Source of the DNA: Hyphomicrobiales bacterium
GTDB lineage: Bacteria > Pseudomonadota > Alphaproteobacteria > Rhizobiales > Rhizobiaceae
Assembly (NCBI GenBank): GCA_900471925.1
Contig: UCGV01000015.1
Location: 54,832 to 118,831 of the forward strand
Reading direction: 5' to 3'
DNA: 64,000 bases
In this document: positions 8,308-16,067 of the stretch, piece by piece
Numbering within the stretch: position 1 is the stretch's first letter
How the letters are laid out: each line of letters starts with the position of its first letter
The notes under the pieces: model-generated
The model's database searches: none
Told to the model about the DNA's origin: nothing
The model's input: the letters and a program-made list of their open reading frames with translations, nothing else
Translations under genes and position numbers: made by a program

Positions 8308-9012
8308 ATGGCATCAGGTGCTTGTCGGTCGAAAGCATTCGCCATCGGCGGAGTCGCTGCCGCCCGATGGATAACGGCGGCTAGGGCAACGCGAAAGCTC
8401 GAAAAAGACGCCAATGACACATCCTTCAGCGACATAAAACGCGTTGTGGCCTATGTTGTCCCGCGCAGCAGCCTGCTTTCTGCGCCACGCCTCAGGTACA
8501 CCCCGAAAGGCAGTCTTGCCCTTGAGACTCGCCAGAGTATTCGCGGCGGCGATCCAACAATCGTCGTCGGTCTCGGTCAGCGGCAAGTCGCTCGGGATCG
8601 CCCCGAGGACTTCGCTCCACAAATCGGCCACGAGATCTCACACCTCGAGCTCAGCGGGACGGGCATCGAGGTCGCCGTCCGACGCACAGTTGCTTTGCAC
8701 TTTCTAATGCTTGGCTGGTTCGTCGCGATATTTCTGCTGGGTCTCGGATTTATCGACCGGACAGGCCTCGAGAGCAATCCACCCTACAGGGGTTTCAATC
8801 CGATCTTCGATGTGACGATCTATCTCGCGTTATCATCGCAGTTTATCGTCTTGCTTTTGTCATCACTGGTGGTCTTCGCCTACCCCTATTTCTACGTTAT
8901 TCGCCGCGAGCACGTGCACGATATCAGGGGTTCGCAACGCGCCGGCAGCGATGCTCTTGCATCGAAAGTCTTTCCGGAACTTCTCGAAAAAAACCGACTG
9001 GGTTCGACGTGA
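8308..9012 (+). CDS. Membrane-associated M48/M56-like metallopeptidase
   Basis: The 234-residue product has a zinc-binding HExxH motif (H108-E109-I-S-H112 in IGHEISHLEL), preceded by the strand and helix PTIVVGLGQRQVARDRPEDF that precedes the motif in M48/M56 peptidases. Two hydrophobic segments follow (about residues 128-150 and 172-198). The third zinc ligand is not obvious. The N-terminal 40 residues look weak and the true start may be downstream or altered. The stop overlaps the next gene by four bases (GTGA), so the two proteins are probably made together. Integral-membrane protease is the best guess; substrate unknown. Confidence 0.6.
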   Translation: MASGACRSKAFAIGGVAAARWITAARATRKLEKDANDTSFSDIKRVVAYVVPRSSLLSAPRLRYTPKGSLALETRQSIRGGDPTIVVGLGQRQVARDRPEDFAPQIGHEISHLELSGTGIEVAVRRTVALHFLMLGWFVAIFLLGLGFIDRTGLESNPPYRGFNPIFDVTIYLALSSQFIVLLLSSLVVFAYPYFYVIRREHVHDIRGSQRAGSDALASKVFPELLEKNRLGST

Positions 9013-9599
9013 AGTCGCTCTGGACGTTGCATCCTACAATCCGGTCCCGGATCAAAGCTGTCGCCCGGCGCGACGTGCTGTTGTTGTCTCCATTCGTTTA
9101 TCCGCTCCTCGTCGCAATCCTCCAACCGCTCATTTTGCCGCTGACCACCGGTTGGCGGGGATATTTCGGCATCGATGAGGCTTTCTGGAACCTTGGCCTC
9201 ACCGCTTTTTCGGGCGTGCTTCTCTACATGGCGCTGAGCGCTGACTTCGTTCGACTTGGCCTTGGTCTCGTTCTTGAGAAGCGCCGCGTCGCCTGGTCCG
9301 TGATTTATGCTTTGACGGTTGGCGTTGCGACGCAGATCCCGCGCTTTCTTCTCGAAATCTCGTTTGGCTTGCGCCGCGGCTTTTCGGTCGATGAAAGCGC
9401 CATGCGGATTGTCTCGGGCTTTGCCGCCGGAGGCTTCAATATCGTCATGGAGACGGCCGGCCTCTTCGTCGTGCTCGGATGCCTTTCCGCGGCGATGATC
9501 GCAGCCTTTGGATTCTCCGGGTCATGGTGGCTCGAGGGATGGAATAGGGTTTGTGCAATTTTCGTGGTGCTGGCCGCTTTCGCCATCATCAGCCTATAG
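9009..9599 (+). CDS. Polytopic membrane protein coupled to the metallopeptidase
   Basis: A 196-residue protein with about four to five membrane segments (residues about 25-47, 60-80, 92-112, 138-160 and 175-195). It starts at GTG 9009 inside the stop region of the upstream HExxH protein, a classic coupled overlap. No family recognised. The second half lacks enzymatic motifs, so it may anchor, inhibit or complete the peptidase. Confidence 0.65.
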   Translation: MKSLWTLHPTIRSRIKAVARRDVLLLSPFVYPLLVAILQPLILPLTTGWRGYFGIDEAFWNLGLTAFSGVLLYMALSADFVRLGLGLVLEKRRVAWSVIYALTVGVATQIPRFLLEISFGLRRGFSVDESAMRIVSGFAAGGFNIVMETAGLFVVLGCLSAAMIAAFGFSGSWWLEGWNRVCAIFVVLAAFAIISL

Positions 9600-9996
9600 A
9601 CCATCGAGTTTCAGATCCATGTGGCCCTGGCAGCAACGGTTGTTGTCTGCCTTGCCACGATCCGCATTTTTCTTTCCCGATGCGGCGCCTGCCGTCGAAG
9701 CGCCTGGCGTGGGCTTCTCCTCCAAGCGAAATGCCGATGCGGTCACGACAGGCTCGAGCCGCTGCGCGACATTTTCGAACTTTCCTACGCAGCCCAATCG
9801 GTCAAAGCCACAGGCAGCAATAAAGGCGGCGTCCCGGCGGGCGTCTGAAAAGTCGTCAACGCAGCGATGAACTGCCGGCGACCTGCTCAACTGCAGAAGG
9901 GTCGCGAATTGGTCTGACGCAAAACGCCATCACGCACGTCAGCACTTCTCCAGACAACGCAGTCATTGGTAATGCTCGCCTGCCGCCCTTGCCAGA
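9600..9996. other. Gene-free stretch
   Basis: Only short frames without ribosome sites exist here, the longest being a 98-residue frame on the minus strand (9594-9890) of no recognisable family. It could hold eroded coding sequence. Its right end leads into the repeats in front of the AbiEi-like gene. Confidence 0.35.
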
Positions 9997-10036
9997 TGTC
10001 GGGTTTTTGCATATATGTGTTGTCGGGTTTTTGCAT
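9997..10036. promoter_or_regulatory. Tandem 16-bp repeats in front of the AbiE operon
   Basis: TGTCGGGTTTTTGCAT occurs exactly twice, at 9997-10012 and 10021-10036, with a 24-bp period and just 15 bp before the AbiEi-like start. AbiEi antitoxins are known to repress their own promoter by binding repeated operators, so these are likely autoregulatory sites. The assignment is inference. Confidence 0.6.
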
Positions 10037-10050
10037 GAAAGAGGTTGAGC

Positions 10051-10467
10051 ATGAGCCAGCCGAAGACATTGAAAAGGCGAATTGAAAATCGCGTCGCCAG
10101 GACCAAGAAGACCGACGTCTTCTTGCCTCGTGATTTTGCCGACCTGGGTGGCGAGGATCAGGTTCTTCGCGCTCTGCGGTCGCTTGTCAAGGACGGTAGC
10201 TTGATGCGCCTCGGCTATGGTGTCTATGCCCGCGCGATGCGGTCGCGTCTATCTGGCCGGCCGATCATCTCGAGCTCCAATGGTTTCCACAGTGCTGCAC
10301 TTCAAGCTCTTACCAAGCTTGGTGTGGCCTGGGAGCAGAGCGACAGCACCAAGGCTTATAACGAAGGCCGCTCGACGCAGATCCCGGTCAATCCGACGGT
10401 CAAGGTCAAGACGCGTTTCAATCGACGGCTCTCCGACGGCCGTACGGAGCTGCGCGTTGAACGGTAA
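10051..10467 (+). CDS. AbiEi-type antitoxin / DUF6088-like protein
   Basis: A 138-residue basic protein with an N-terminal winged helix (VFLPRDFADLGGEDQVLRALRSLVKDG) and the segment LMRLGYGVYARA found in AbiEi and DUF6088 proteins. It lies directly before a nucleotidyltransferase of the AbiEii family, the known type IV toxin-antitoxin arrangement. ATG 10051 has AAAGAGG six bases upstream; an in-frame TTG at 10045 is less likely. Expected role: transcriptional autorepressor and antagonist of the toxin. Full-length AbiEi proteins are longer, so this is a short form. Confidence 0.8.
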   Translation: MSQPKTLKRRIENRVARTKKTDVFLPRDFADLGGEDQVLRALRSLVKDGSLMRLGYGVYARAMRSRLSGRPIISSSNGFHSAALQALTKLGVAWEQSDSTKAYNEGRSTQIPVNPTVKVKTRFNRRLSDGRTELRVER

Positions 10468-10491
10468 GCCCGATCGTCAGACACTCCTTGA

Positions 10492-11367
10492 GTGCAGGAA
10501 TATTTTGGGCTTCCGTCCGCCGCGTTGGTCGAGAAGGACTGGTTTGTCGTTCAAGCCTTGGCAGCGATCCACGACGTCGAGGTCGATGGGCTCACCCTGG
10601 CGTTTGGCGGTGGGACCGCGCTCGGTCGCGCCTACCGCCTGCTCGAGCGCATGTCGGAAGACATCGACCTTCGCATCATCGGCGAAAAATCCACCTCGCG
10701 AAGCGTTCTCAAGCGCTTTCGAGGTGAGGTGAACGACCGACTGACCGCAGCAGGTTTTGCTGTCGACGGTCATTATGAGGTTAAGCAGAACGACAGATAT
10801 GTCCGATACGACCTGCCGTACGATCCGATCGCAAAAGGCGAAGGTGTTTTACGCCCGGAGATCAAGATCGAACTCTCGTCTTTTCCGGTCGCGACAGCAC
10901 CTGAGACTCGCTCGGTGTCGTCGTTCGTGGCGGAAGCGAAAGGCGAAAAGCCCGAAGCCATCGATGTCAAGTGCGTGCGGCTGGTGGAAACTGCAGCAGA
11001 CAAGTTCGTCGCCCTGGCGCGTCGGGCGGGCTTTGCTTTTTCGGGCCTTGGCGCCCTCGACCACACGCTCGTTCGGCACGTCTACGATCTGTCGCGCATG
11101 AACGGTCAATATGATCTGGACGACGCCGTCGCGATCGCGCTCGAGACGATGACGGCGGAAGCCGCGACACGGGCGGGCGACTATCCCGCCTACAAGAGCG
11201 ATCCCAAGGCCGAGACGCTCCGGGTCTACGACGTTATGGCCAAAGACAAGACGTTTGCGGAAAGTTATTCGAAACTGCTCGGCGATCTCGTCTATGGCGA
11301 CAAGCCTGCGTTCGGAAAGGCCTTTGAAGCGGCGCAGCAGTTCGCCGAACGACTTCGCAACGCTTAA
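10492..11367 (+). CDS. AbiEii-type nucleotidyltransferase toxin
   Basis: A 291-residue protein with the AbiEii/AbiGii signature: GGGTALGRAYRLLERMSEDIDL at about residues 39-60 (the GG and DxD catalytic elements) and later KCVRLVETAADKFVALARR. AbiEii toxins act as nucleotidyltransferases that block growth. The open frame begins at GTG 10492. However, the segment LNGKPDRQTLLE, which looks like the normal N-terminus, is encoded in the next frame from TTG 10457, overlapping the antitoxin end. A one-base loss at about 10490-10492 would explain this. The catalytic core is intact; expression from the internal GTG has no clear ribosome site. Confidence 0.82.
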   Translation: MQEYFGLPSAALVEKDWFVVQALAAIHDVEVDGLTLAFGGGTALGRAYRLLERMSEDIDLRIIGEKSTSRSVLKRFRGEVNDRLTAAGFAVDGHYEVKQNDRYVRYDLPYDPIAKGEGVLRPEIKIELSSFPVATAPETRSVSSFVAEAKGEKPEAIDVKCVRLVETAADKFVALARRAGFAFSGLGALDHTLVRHVYDLSRMNGQYDLDDAVAIALETMTAEAATRAGDYPAYKSDPKAETLRVYDVMAKDKTFAESYSKLLGDLVYGDKPAFGKAFEAAQQFAERLRNA

Positions 11368-11560
11368 GTCGGCGATTCCAGCGACGACTGCTTCATCACG
11401 AAGAGCATTTCGACGCAGCTTTGTCGTCAGCGGCGCGTTTTGAAGTTGCAGTCGATTGCGACCTTCACAATGATCTCATCTCAGCATTGTAAATATTGCG
11501 GCAAGACGGCGCCGTGTCAGGCCTCGTCGCTCGAAACCGCAACCCGATGAGGAGACGAGA

Positions 11561-12451
11561 ATGCGGCGTTCGCGAACCACCCTGGCCTTCTTACTTCTGC
11601 TTGCTCCCGCCCAGGCGTTTGCCTGGGGCGACGCTGGACATTCGATCGTCGCTGAGATCGCCCAGCACCGTCTGACCGGACATGCCTTCGAGATGGTGCA
11701 GAAGCTTCTGAAGAGCGAACTCGACCCCGCGCCGGCCGGCCCGGTCTCGCTGGCATCGATCGCAAGCTGGGCCGACGATTATCGCAGCAGCCACACGGAA
11801 ACGACAAACTGGCACTTCGTCGACATTCCGATCGACGTGAAGGGCATCGACCCAAAGGACGTCCGCTACGATGCCGCCCGCGATTGCCCGCCCGAGACGA
11901 GCAGCTCGGGAACGTGCCTCATAAAGGCGGTTGAGGCGCAGCTCGCAATCCTGTCGGTGCCCGCCGATTTCAACAATCCCGCGGATGTCGCCAAGCACGC
12001 GATGGCACTCAAATTCGTTGTCCACCTCTACGGCGACATGGCACAGCCGCTGCACTGCGCGGAGCGCGAAGGCGATGGTGGCGGCAATGGCCTGCACGTC
12101 TTCTACTCAGGCCCGAAGCAGAACAGCGTCGAGACGCGAACGAACTTCCACAAAGTCTGGGACAGTCTCATCATCGGCGACGTTCAGTGGAACTGGAACG
12201 CCTACGTCTTCGATCTCGAACAGAAATGGCTGAAAGGCAAAGACGAGTCCAAGCTCACCTCCGGATCGGTCATTGACTGGGTCAACCAGTGCCACCTCAA
12301 AGCCGTCGAGGCCTATGGCCTCGTCCCGCGCGACCTGACGCTCGGTCAGCAACAACTTTCGCAGGAAAAGGCAATCGCTGACGAGCAACTGGCAACAGCA
12401 GGCGTGCGGCTCTCAAAAGCTTTGAACGAGGCATTTTCGACCTATCCATGA
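11561..12451 (+). CDS. Secreted S1/P1 nuclease
   Basis: A 296-residue protein. A signal peptide ends ...PAQAFA, giving a mature N-terminus WGDAGH, the diagnostic zinc-binding start of S1/P1 nucleases. Other metal-ligand motifs follow: HWFVDI-like NWHFVDIP, ALKFVVHLYGDMAQPLHC (HxxxDxxQPLH) and GGNGLHVFY with NFHKVWD. Expected activity: zinc-dependent cleavage of single-stranded DNA/RNA and 3'-nucleotidase, in the periplasm or outside the cell, for nutrient scavenging. It is monocistronic, with 190 bp of gene-free DNA upstream. Confidence 0.93.
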   Translation: MRRSRTTLAFLLLLAPAQAFAWGDAGHSIVAEIAQHRLTGHAFEMVQKLLKSELDPAPAGPVSLASIASWADDYRSSHTETTNWHFVDIPIDVKGIDPKDVRYDAARDCPPETSSSGTCLIKAVEAQLAILSVPADFNNPADVAKHAMALKFVVHLYGDMAQPLHCAEREGDGGGNGLHVFYSGPKQNSVETRTNFHKVWDSLIIGDVQWNWNAYVFDLEQKWLKGKDESKLTSGSVIDWVNQCHLKAVEAYGLVPRDLTLGQQQLSQEKAIADEQLATAGVRLSKALNEAFSTYP

Positions 12452-12526
12452 AGCCATTCGAAACAATCCTGGGTAGATTGTCGGTGCTGCCTTTGCTATC
12501 GTGTCGGACGGGAAAAGGGGGGAAGT

Positions 12527-13052
12527 ATGACGCTTGCATCCGAGGAATCCATCAAGGCGCGCATGCGCGCCAATCGCGGTGAAATCGTCCGATCAATTCA
12601 AGTCGCGCGGGACGGCAACCCCTACGCGGCTGAGCCGAGTGCCGAGCGGCGTGTCGCCCGCTTGCAAACGAAGGCCAACGTCAGCCAGCGTGAAGCCGAG
12701 GTTATCGACACGACGATCCGCACAATGGCCGCGGCCGCCGGCGCCGCACCGGATGAGGCCGAGCTTGCCGGTGCGCGCCCGGTGGCACCGAGCCCGCGTG
12801 GTGCCGAGAAGGTGTGGGGGGACACCGTCGACTTCGTCAGCGTGAGCTTTCTGGAAAAAGGCGCGCATCGCCCGCGCCGTCGGCCGCGTCTCCTATCAGA
12901 ACCAGACGCCGCTCGGGACCGGATTCCTGATTGGCAACGGCCTGTTCCTCACCAACCACCATGTCATTCCTTCGGCGGACTTTGCCCGTCAGCTGGCGAT
13001 CGATTTCGATTATGAGCTCGACCTCGTCGGCAATCGCCGTGTGCTGAGCCGT
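12527..13052 (+). pseudogene. Trypsin-like serine protease remnant, frameshifted and truncated
   Basis: The N-terminal frame (MTLASEESIKARMRANRGEI...) runs to FLEKG and then loses sense, while the next frame continues with KARIARAVGRVSYQ, GTGFLIGNGLFLTNHHV and AIDFDYELDLVGNRRVLS. The second part holds the catalytic-His motif of trypsin-like peptidases (TNHHV). The switch falls at the run of five A at 12855-12859; one A fewer would restore the frame. The Asp and Ser parts of the triad are gone, replaced after about 13052 by unrelated DNA. A dead gene by two independent lesions. Confidence 0.8.
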
Positions 13053-13070
13053 AACCGTTGGCACGAAAGT

Positions 13071-13110
13071 GAAACTGCACCCTCCCTTTTGTGTCCCCTG
13101 GAAACTGCGC
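13071..13110. repeat. Short direct repeats, possible insertion-element end
   Basis: GAAACTGCAC (13071-13080) and GAAACTGCGC (13101-13110) stand exactly 30 bp apart, immediately after the point where the protease remnant is cut. Repeated short motifs near an end are typical of IS21-type elements, but no transposase gene accompanies them here, so this is only a suggestion. Confidence 0.3.
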
Positions 13111-13250
13111 TCCTGTTCTTCAAACGTTACAGTTATTGCGGGCTGGCAAGGTAAATTCGAAAAGGTTTCAATCTCTGATTGCGTTACCAACTTAACGATC
13201 TTGACGAACTGACGGAACTTGCCTACCTTGATTTCGAAAGGTGGATTGTC

Positions 13251-13913
13251 ATGCCCGTCACGAAAACGTCAGCAAGTGAAACTCCAAACATCGCCCTATC
13301 GATGAAGCTGCCCCGCAAAGCCGATTTCGAAAAAGCGTTGCTCAATCAGTACACCAAGGCTGTTCAACTGAGCCAAAAAGCTGGCCATCAGGTCAGTTTC
13401 CGCGTTGTCGTGGATCCGCGCGCCGGAGCGCAGACGATTTCAATCGTCGAGGAAAACCCACTGGTTGGCGACGGTGCGTTTCCGGTCGAAGAAGCTGGCG
13501 AACCGGATGACGAACTGACGGCAGCACTGTCCGCCGCACGAGAGCGCGGCCATCGCCGCGTAGCCGAGATCCTCAGCGAGGACGACATGCTGAACGCCGA
13601 CGCCTTTTCAGATCTTCTTGGCGTTTCGCGGGTCACGGTCAATACAAAGCGTCAAAACGGCCAGGTGCTCGGGCTGGATGGCGCCAAGCGGGGGTTCCGT
13701 TTCCCAGCCTGGCAGCTCGACCGGGACGGCCGGCCCTATGCGGCGCTTCCAAAATTGCACGAGATCCTGGCGGGTGCGTGGGCCGTTTACCGCTTTCTTT
13801 CCTCGCCCCATGGTGCGCTAGACGGTCGCACCGGGCTCGACGCCCTGAAGCGGGGCCAGGATAGCGCCGTGATCGCCGCAGCCGAGGGCATTGCCCGCGA
13901 TGACTTCCGCTAA
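13251..13913 (+). CDS. Antitoxin of an Xre/RES toxin-antitoxin pair
   Basis: A 220-residue protein directly abutting (taa-atg) a RES-domain toxin. The central part (DAFSDLLGVSRVTVNTKRQNGQVLGLDG) is an HTH, and the C-terminal part (WAVYRFLSSPHGALDGRTGLDALKRG) matches the MbcA/ParS-like domain that plugs RES active sites. ATG 13251 is chosen because AAAGGTGG precedes it by seven bases; the open frame to 13179 lacks a ribosome site. Expected role: toxin neutralisation and autorepression. Confidence 0.8.
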   Translation: MPVTKTSASETPNIALSMKLPRKADFEKALLNQYTKAVQLSQKAGHQVSFRVVVDPRAGAQTISIVEENPLVGDGAFPVEEAGEPDDELTAALSAARERGHRRVAEILSEDDMLNADAFSDLLGVSRVTVNTKRQNGQVLGLDGAKRGFRFPAWQLDRDGRPYAALPKLHEILAGAWAVYRFLSSPHGALDGRTGLDALKRGQDSAVIAAAEGIARDDFR

Positions 13914-14531
13914 ATGGCTGGTATCAAACCGCCAGCCGGCTTCGAGCATCAGCCGCTCGATATCGATACGATTCCTTCAGGGCGTCGCTTTGGCCGGATC
14001 TACGCAAGCGCCTTTCCGGACCCGCTCGGATTTGGAAAGACGGCAAGCCGTTTCAGCGACCCGCGCCGACGTGATGCAACGAAGCGCTTCGGCGTTCTTT
14101 ATCTGGGCGAAACACTCAAGGTCTGCTTCCTTGAAGCGGTTCTGCGTGATCGCCGCGACGGTCTCATCGGCGATCTTCCGATTGAGGAAAAAGAGATCTA
14201 TGCGCGGCGCTACGCTGAGGTCGAGACGATCGCAGACCTCAGCCTTGTTGACCTGCGCGACGATCACGCCATCAGGATGGGGGTTCCAACGGACGTGGCG
14301 AAATCATCGCGTCAGAGCCTGGCGCGCTCCTGGGCGCTGGCCTTCCACGAGCACCAGTCGCTTCCCGACGGCATCATCTATCCATCTCGCCTGAACGGCC
14401 ACACGAATATCGCTGTCTTCGAGCGCGCAGTCTCCAAGCTGGCGCCGGCCCGGGTTGTGCCACTGATCGGCGCACCAGGGCTCGCCGCGGTCATCAATGA
14501 CCTTCGGGTGAGTCTGGTCGATTTCCCTTGA
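13914..14531 (+). CDS. RES-domain toxin (NAD+ phosphorylase family)
   Basis: A 205-residue RES-domain protein. Visible signature: GRIYASAFPDPLGFGKTASRFSDPR, then FGVLYLGETLKVCFLEAVLRD, carrying the Arg-Tyr-Glu elements of the RES fold. Family members degrade NAD+ when freed from their antitoxin. Its start codon follows the antitoxin stop without a gap. A second, divergent pair lies at 60138-61552. Confidence 0.9.
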   Translation: MAGIKPPAGFEHQPLDIDTIPSGRRFGRIYASAFPDPLGFGKTASRFSDPRRRDATKRFGVLYLGETLKVCFLEAVLRDRRDGLIGDLPIEEKEIYARRYAEVETIADLSLVDLRDDHAIRMGVPTDVAKSSRQSLARSWALAFHEHQSLPDGIIYPSRLNGHTNIAVFERAVSKLAPARVVPLIGAPGLAAVINDLRVSLVDFP

Positions 14532-14605
14532 AACGTTGCCGGTTTGGTGCTGGTCGTTCATCGTGGCTCGTTTGAGGAGCCTGCGTTCGTCAGGCACTGA
14601 CGGCC

Positions 14606-15307
14606 TCATTTTTCGGTGCGTCTCTCGTCGGTAAAAGACAAATTCAGCGTTTCCTGCAGCTTGCCCAGCGTTCCATCCTTTCGAAACCGAATTCCCGACA
14701 CCATGAAGCTGACGCTGCTGCCGCAGGAATACAGCGTTACGCCCGTAACCGACAGCCGCAACAGTTTCCCGCGGCTTTCGGACGTAACGATGTCTCCAGG
14801 CACGATTCCAAGGATGGACCGGGCAAGCGCTGATCGTTCCGCTTCGAGTTCGGTATCCCATCGCTCCAGCTCTGTTTCGACATGGCGGAACGCGCCTCGC
14901 GCGGCTTGGAAGGGACGCTCCTCCCCAAACCACTGGCGATCCACGACCGAAAGAATTTCTCCCGGGACCTCCCTCTGCATTGCGTAAGCGGCAGTGCTCA
15001 TCATCTCGTGGATCCGTTCCGCCTCTTGCAGGGCGCGAAGCCGGTCCGCATAGGGAGTGATTGCCACCCTCGAAATGACCGGCGAGAGCACCTTGTTGGA
15101 AGTGGACAGGAACTCGACCGGCATCACCTCCCGCAGGCTGATCCGGTTGGTCGCATGCCGCTCGGGCGGCTCTTCCTCGCGCCAAGACTTGCGGTTCCAT
15201 TCCACCCAGATCTCGCGCGCCGAAACACAAAGCCAACTGTCCAGGAATAAGTGCGATTCCGGGGAATAGAGGTGGTGCGCCGACCAGGCGTGATCTGCCG
15301 CCGTCAA
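14606..15307 (-). CDS. Hypothetical protein (up to 233 aa)
   Basis: The long frame starts at TTG 15307. The middle (about residues 75-165) is helical and charged (RLRALQEAERIHEMM, HVETELERWDTELEAERSAL), and the C-terminus is beta-rich (GKLLRLSVTGVTLYSCGSS...), like a small barrel. No family recognised. The convergent RES gene ends 75 bp away. Upstream the frame runs into the IS21 remnant, so the 5' end may be a product of that rearrangement and the native start may be lost or internal (Met at about 15172). Confidence 0.5.
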   Translation of the reverse strand: MTAADHAWSAHHLYSPESHLFLDSWLCVSAREIWVEWNRKSWREEEPPERHATNRISLREVMPVEFLSTSNKVLSPVISRVAITPYADRLRALQEAERIHEMMSTAAYAMQREVPGEILSVVDRQWFGEERPFQAARGAFRHVETELERWDTELEAERSALARSILGIVPGDIVTSESRGKLLRLSVTGVTLYSCGSSVSFMVSGIRFRKDGTLGKLQETLNLSFTDERRTEK

Positions 15308-15407
15308 CCGCTCTCGTCAACTGGCCCTTAAAGGGCTGTTGGAGATCGCCATCTCCTGCGATTTCCGCTTTGACGGCGTCTGCGGAGGCCCTTGCGGCGC
15401 CAACGAT

Positions 15408-15656
15408 ATGCAACTGCTTCATTGTCCGCTTCTGCTTGCGGCCTTTCTTGGATTCCGTCTTCAGCCAGGCCGACAAGCGATCCGCAAACGGATCGAGCTT
15501 GCTCGGCCGCTCCGGGACGTTGAACTTCGGCTCAATGCCGTCGGCATGCAGATATTTGCGGATGGTATTCCGGGATAGGCCCGTCCTGCGGCAAATCTCG
15601 CGGATCGATAGATGCTCTCGGAAATGCCACCTTCGGATCACGCTTAGGAATGCCAT
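15408..15656 (-). pseudogene. istA: IS21-family transposase istA, N-terminal fragment
   Basis: From ATG 15656 the 83 codons (MAFLSVIRRWHFREHLSIRE...) encode the HTH region of IS21-type IstA, with RRTGLSRNTIRKYL as recognition helix and KRKxxKQLH at the end. After KQLH the sequence changes abruptly and the catalytic DDE domain and istB are missing. It is therefore a left-over element end, not a functional insertion sequence. Confidence 0.85.
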
Positions 15657-15707
15657 GTCGATCACTCCAGAGCCCCCGCTGAAAACATGCGAGGGAGGTT
15701 CAAACAT

Positions 15708-15767
15708 GGGTCAACTCTCAATGGAAATATCAGGCTGAGCCGGGTCAGTTCTCAGTGGAAATCAACA
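15708..15767. mobile_element. IS21-family terminal repeats (element right end)
   Basis: Two related 21-mers stand in tandem, 15708-15728 and 15742-15762 (GGGTCA..TCTCA.TGGAAAT), upstream of the istA fragment, as the multiple terminal repeats of IS21 elements do. The element appears to end with CA at 15767, because homology to the sequence at 55159 onward begins at 15768. Confidence 0.75.
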
Positions 15768-15854
15768 CTCGCGCCGTTTGTTGGCCGGCATATGGTCAAG
15801 CGTATCGGTCAAGGTCAAAGCCGCATCAAAACCTTCGGTGGGAATCGTATCCAT
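15768..15854 (-). pseudogene. 5' remnant of a second nucleotidyltransferase-HEPN gene, cut by IS21
   Basis: Read leftward from ATG 15854 this encodes 29 residues beginning MDTIPTEGFDAALTL and ending HMPANKRRE. The intact gene at 54289-55245 begins MEPNPTEGFDAALTL and continues HLPANKRRE, so 24 of 29 positions agree. Homology extends into the promoter side: 15768-15919 aligns with 55159-55318. It stops exactly at the IS21 end. The rest of this copy was not found in the window. Confidence 0.85.
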
Positions 15855-16047
15855 CCTAACGCCCATTGTTAATCACCTAAACCTTTTACGGGAATAATAT
15901 ATTATGCAATCATTGAATGTGATGCGGGGCATCGACGAGACCATTGAAATTGGCGTTCTGTGGATCAGGGAGATCGACGTGAGCGACGATATCGAGATCG
16001 TCCAGGAATTCTCCCCTCTGGGCGGCTAACTCAGGCGTCAATGCCCT

Positions 16048-16063
16048 GCGGGCTGCCGCCCGC
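16048..16063 (-). terminator. Hairpin downstream of the amine oxidase gene
   Basis: GCGGGC-TGCC-GCCCGC forms a six-pair GC stem five bases beyond the stop of the leftward oxidase gene. No T-run follows, so it may slow decay of the message rather than terminate strictly. Confidence 0.4.
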
Positions 16064-16067
16064 GGTT

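Noticed and set aside
7872..8435. 187-residue minus-strand frame opposite the small acidic protein gene
   Set aside because: Ser/Arg-rich composition typical of a shadow frame, no ribosome site and no family similarity.
9594..9890. 98-residue minus-strand frame in the gap after the membrane protein
   Set aside because: No recognisable family or ribosome site. It could be remnant coding DNA, but the evidence is too weak to annotate.
15904..16029. 41-codon open frame (MQSLNVMRGIDETIEIGVLW...) on the plus strand
   Set aside because: It has no ribosome site and no family, and it lies in the promoter-side DNA of the truncated nucleotidyltransferase-HEPN copy. It may be the eroded end of a lost gene but cannot be supported.
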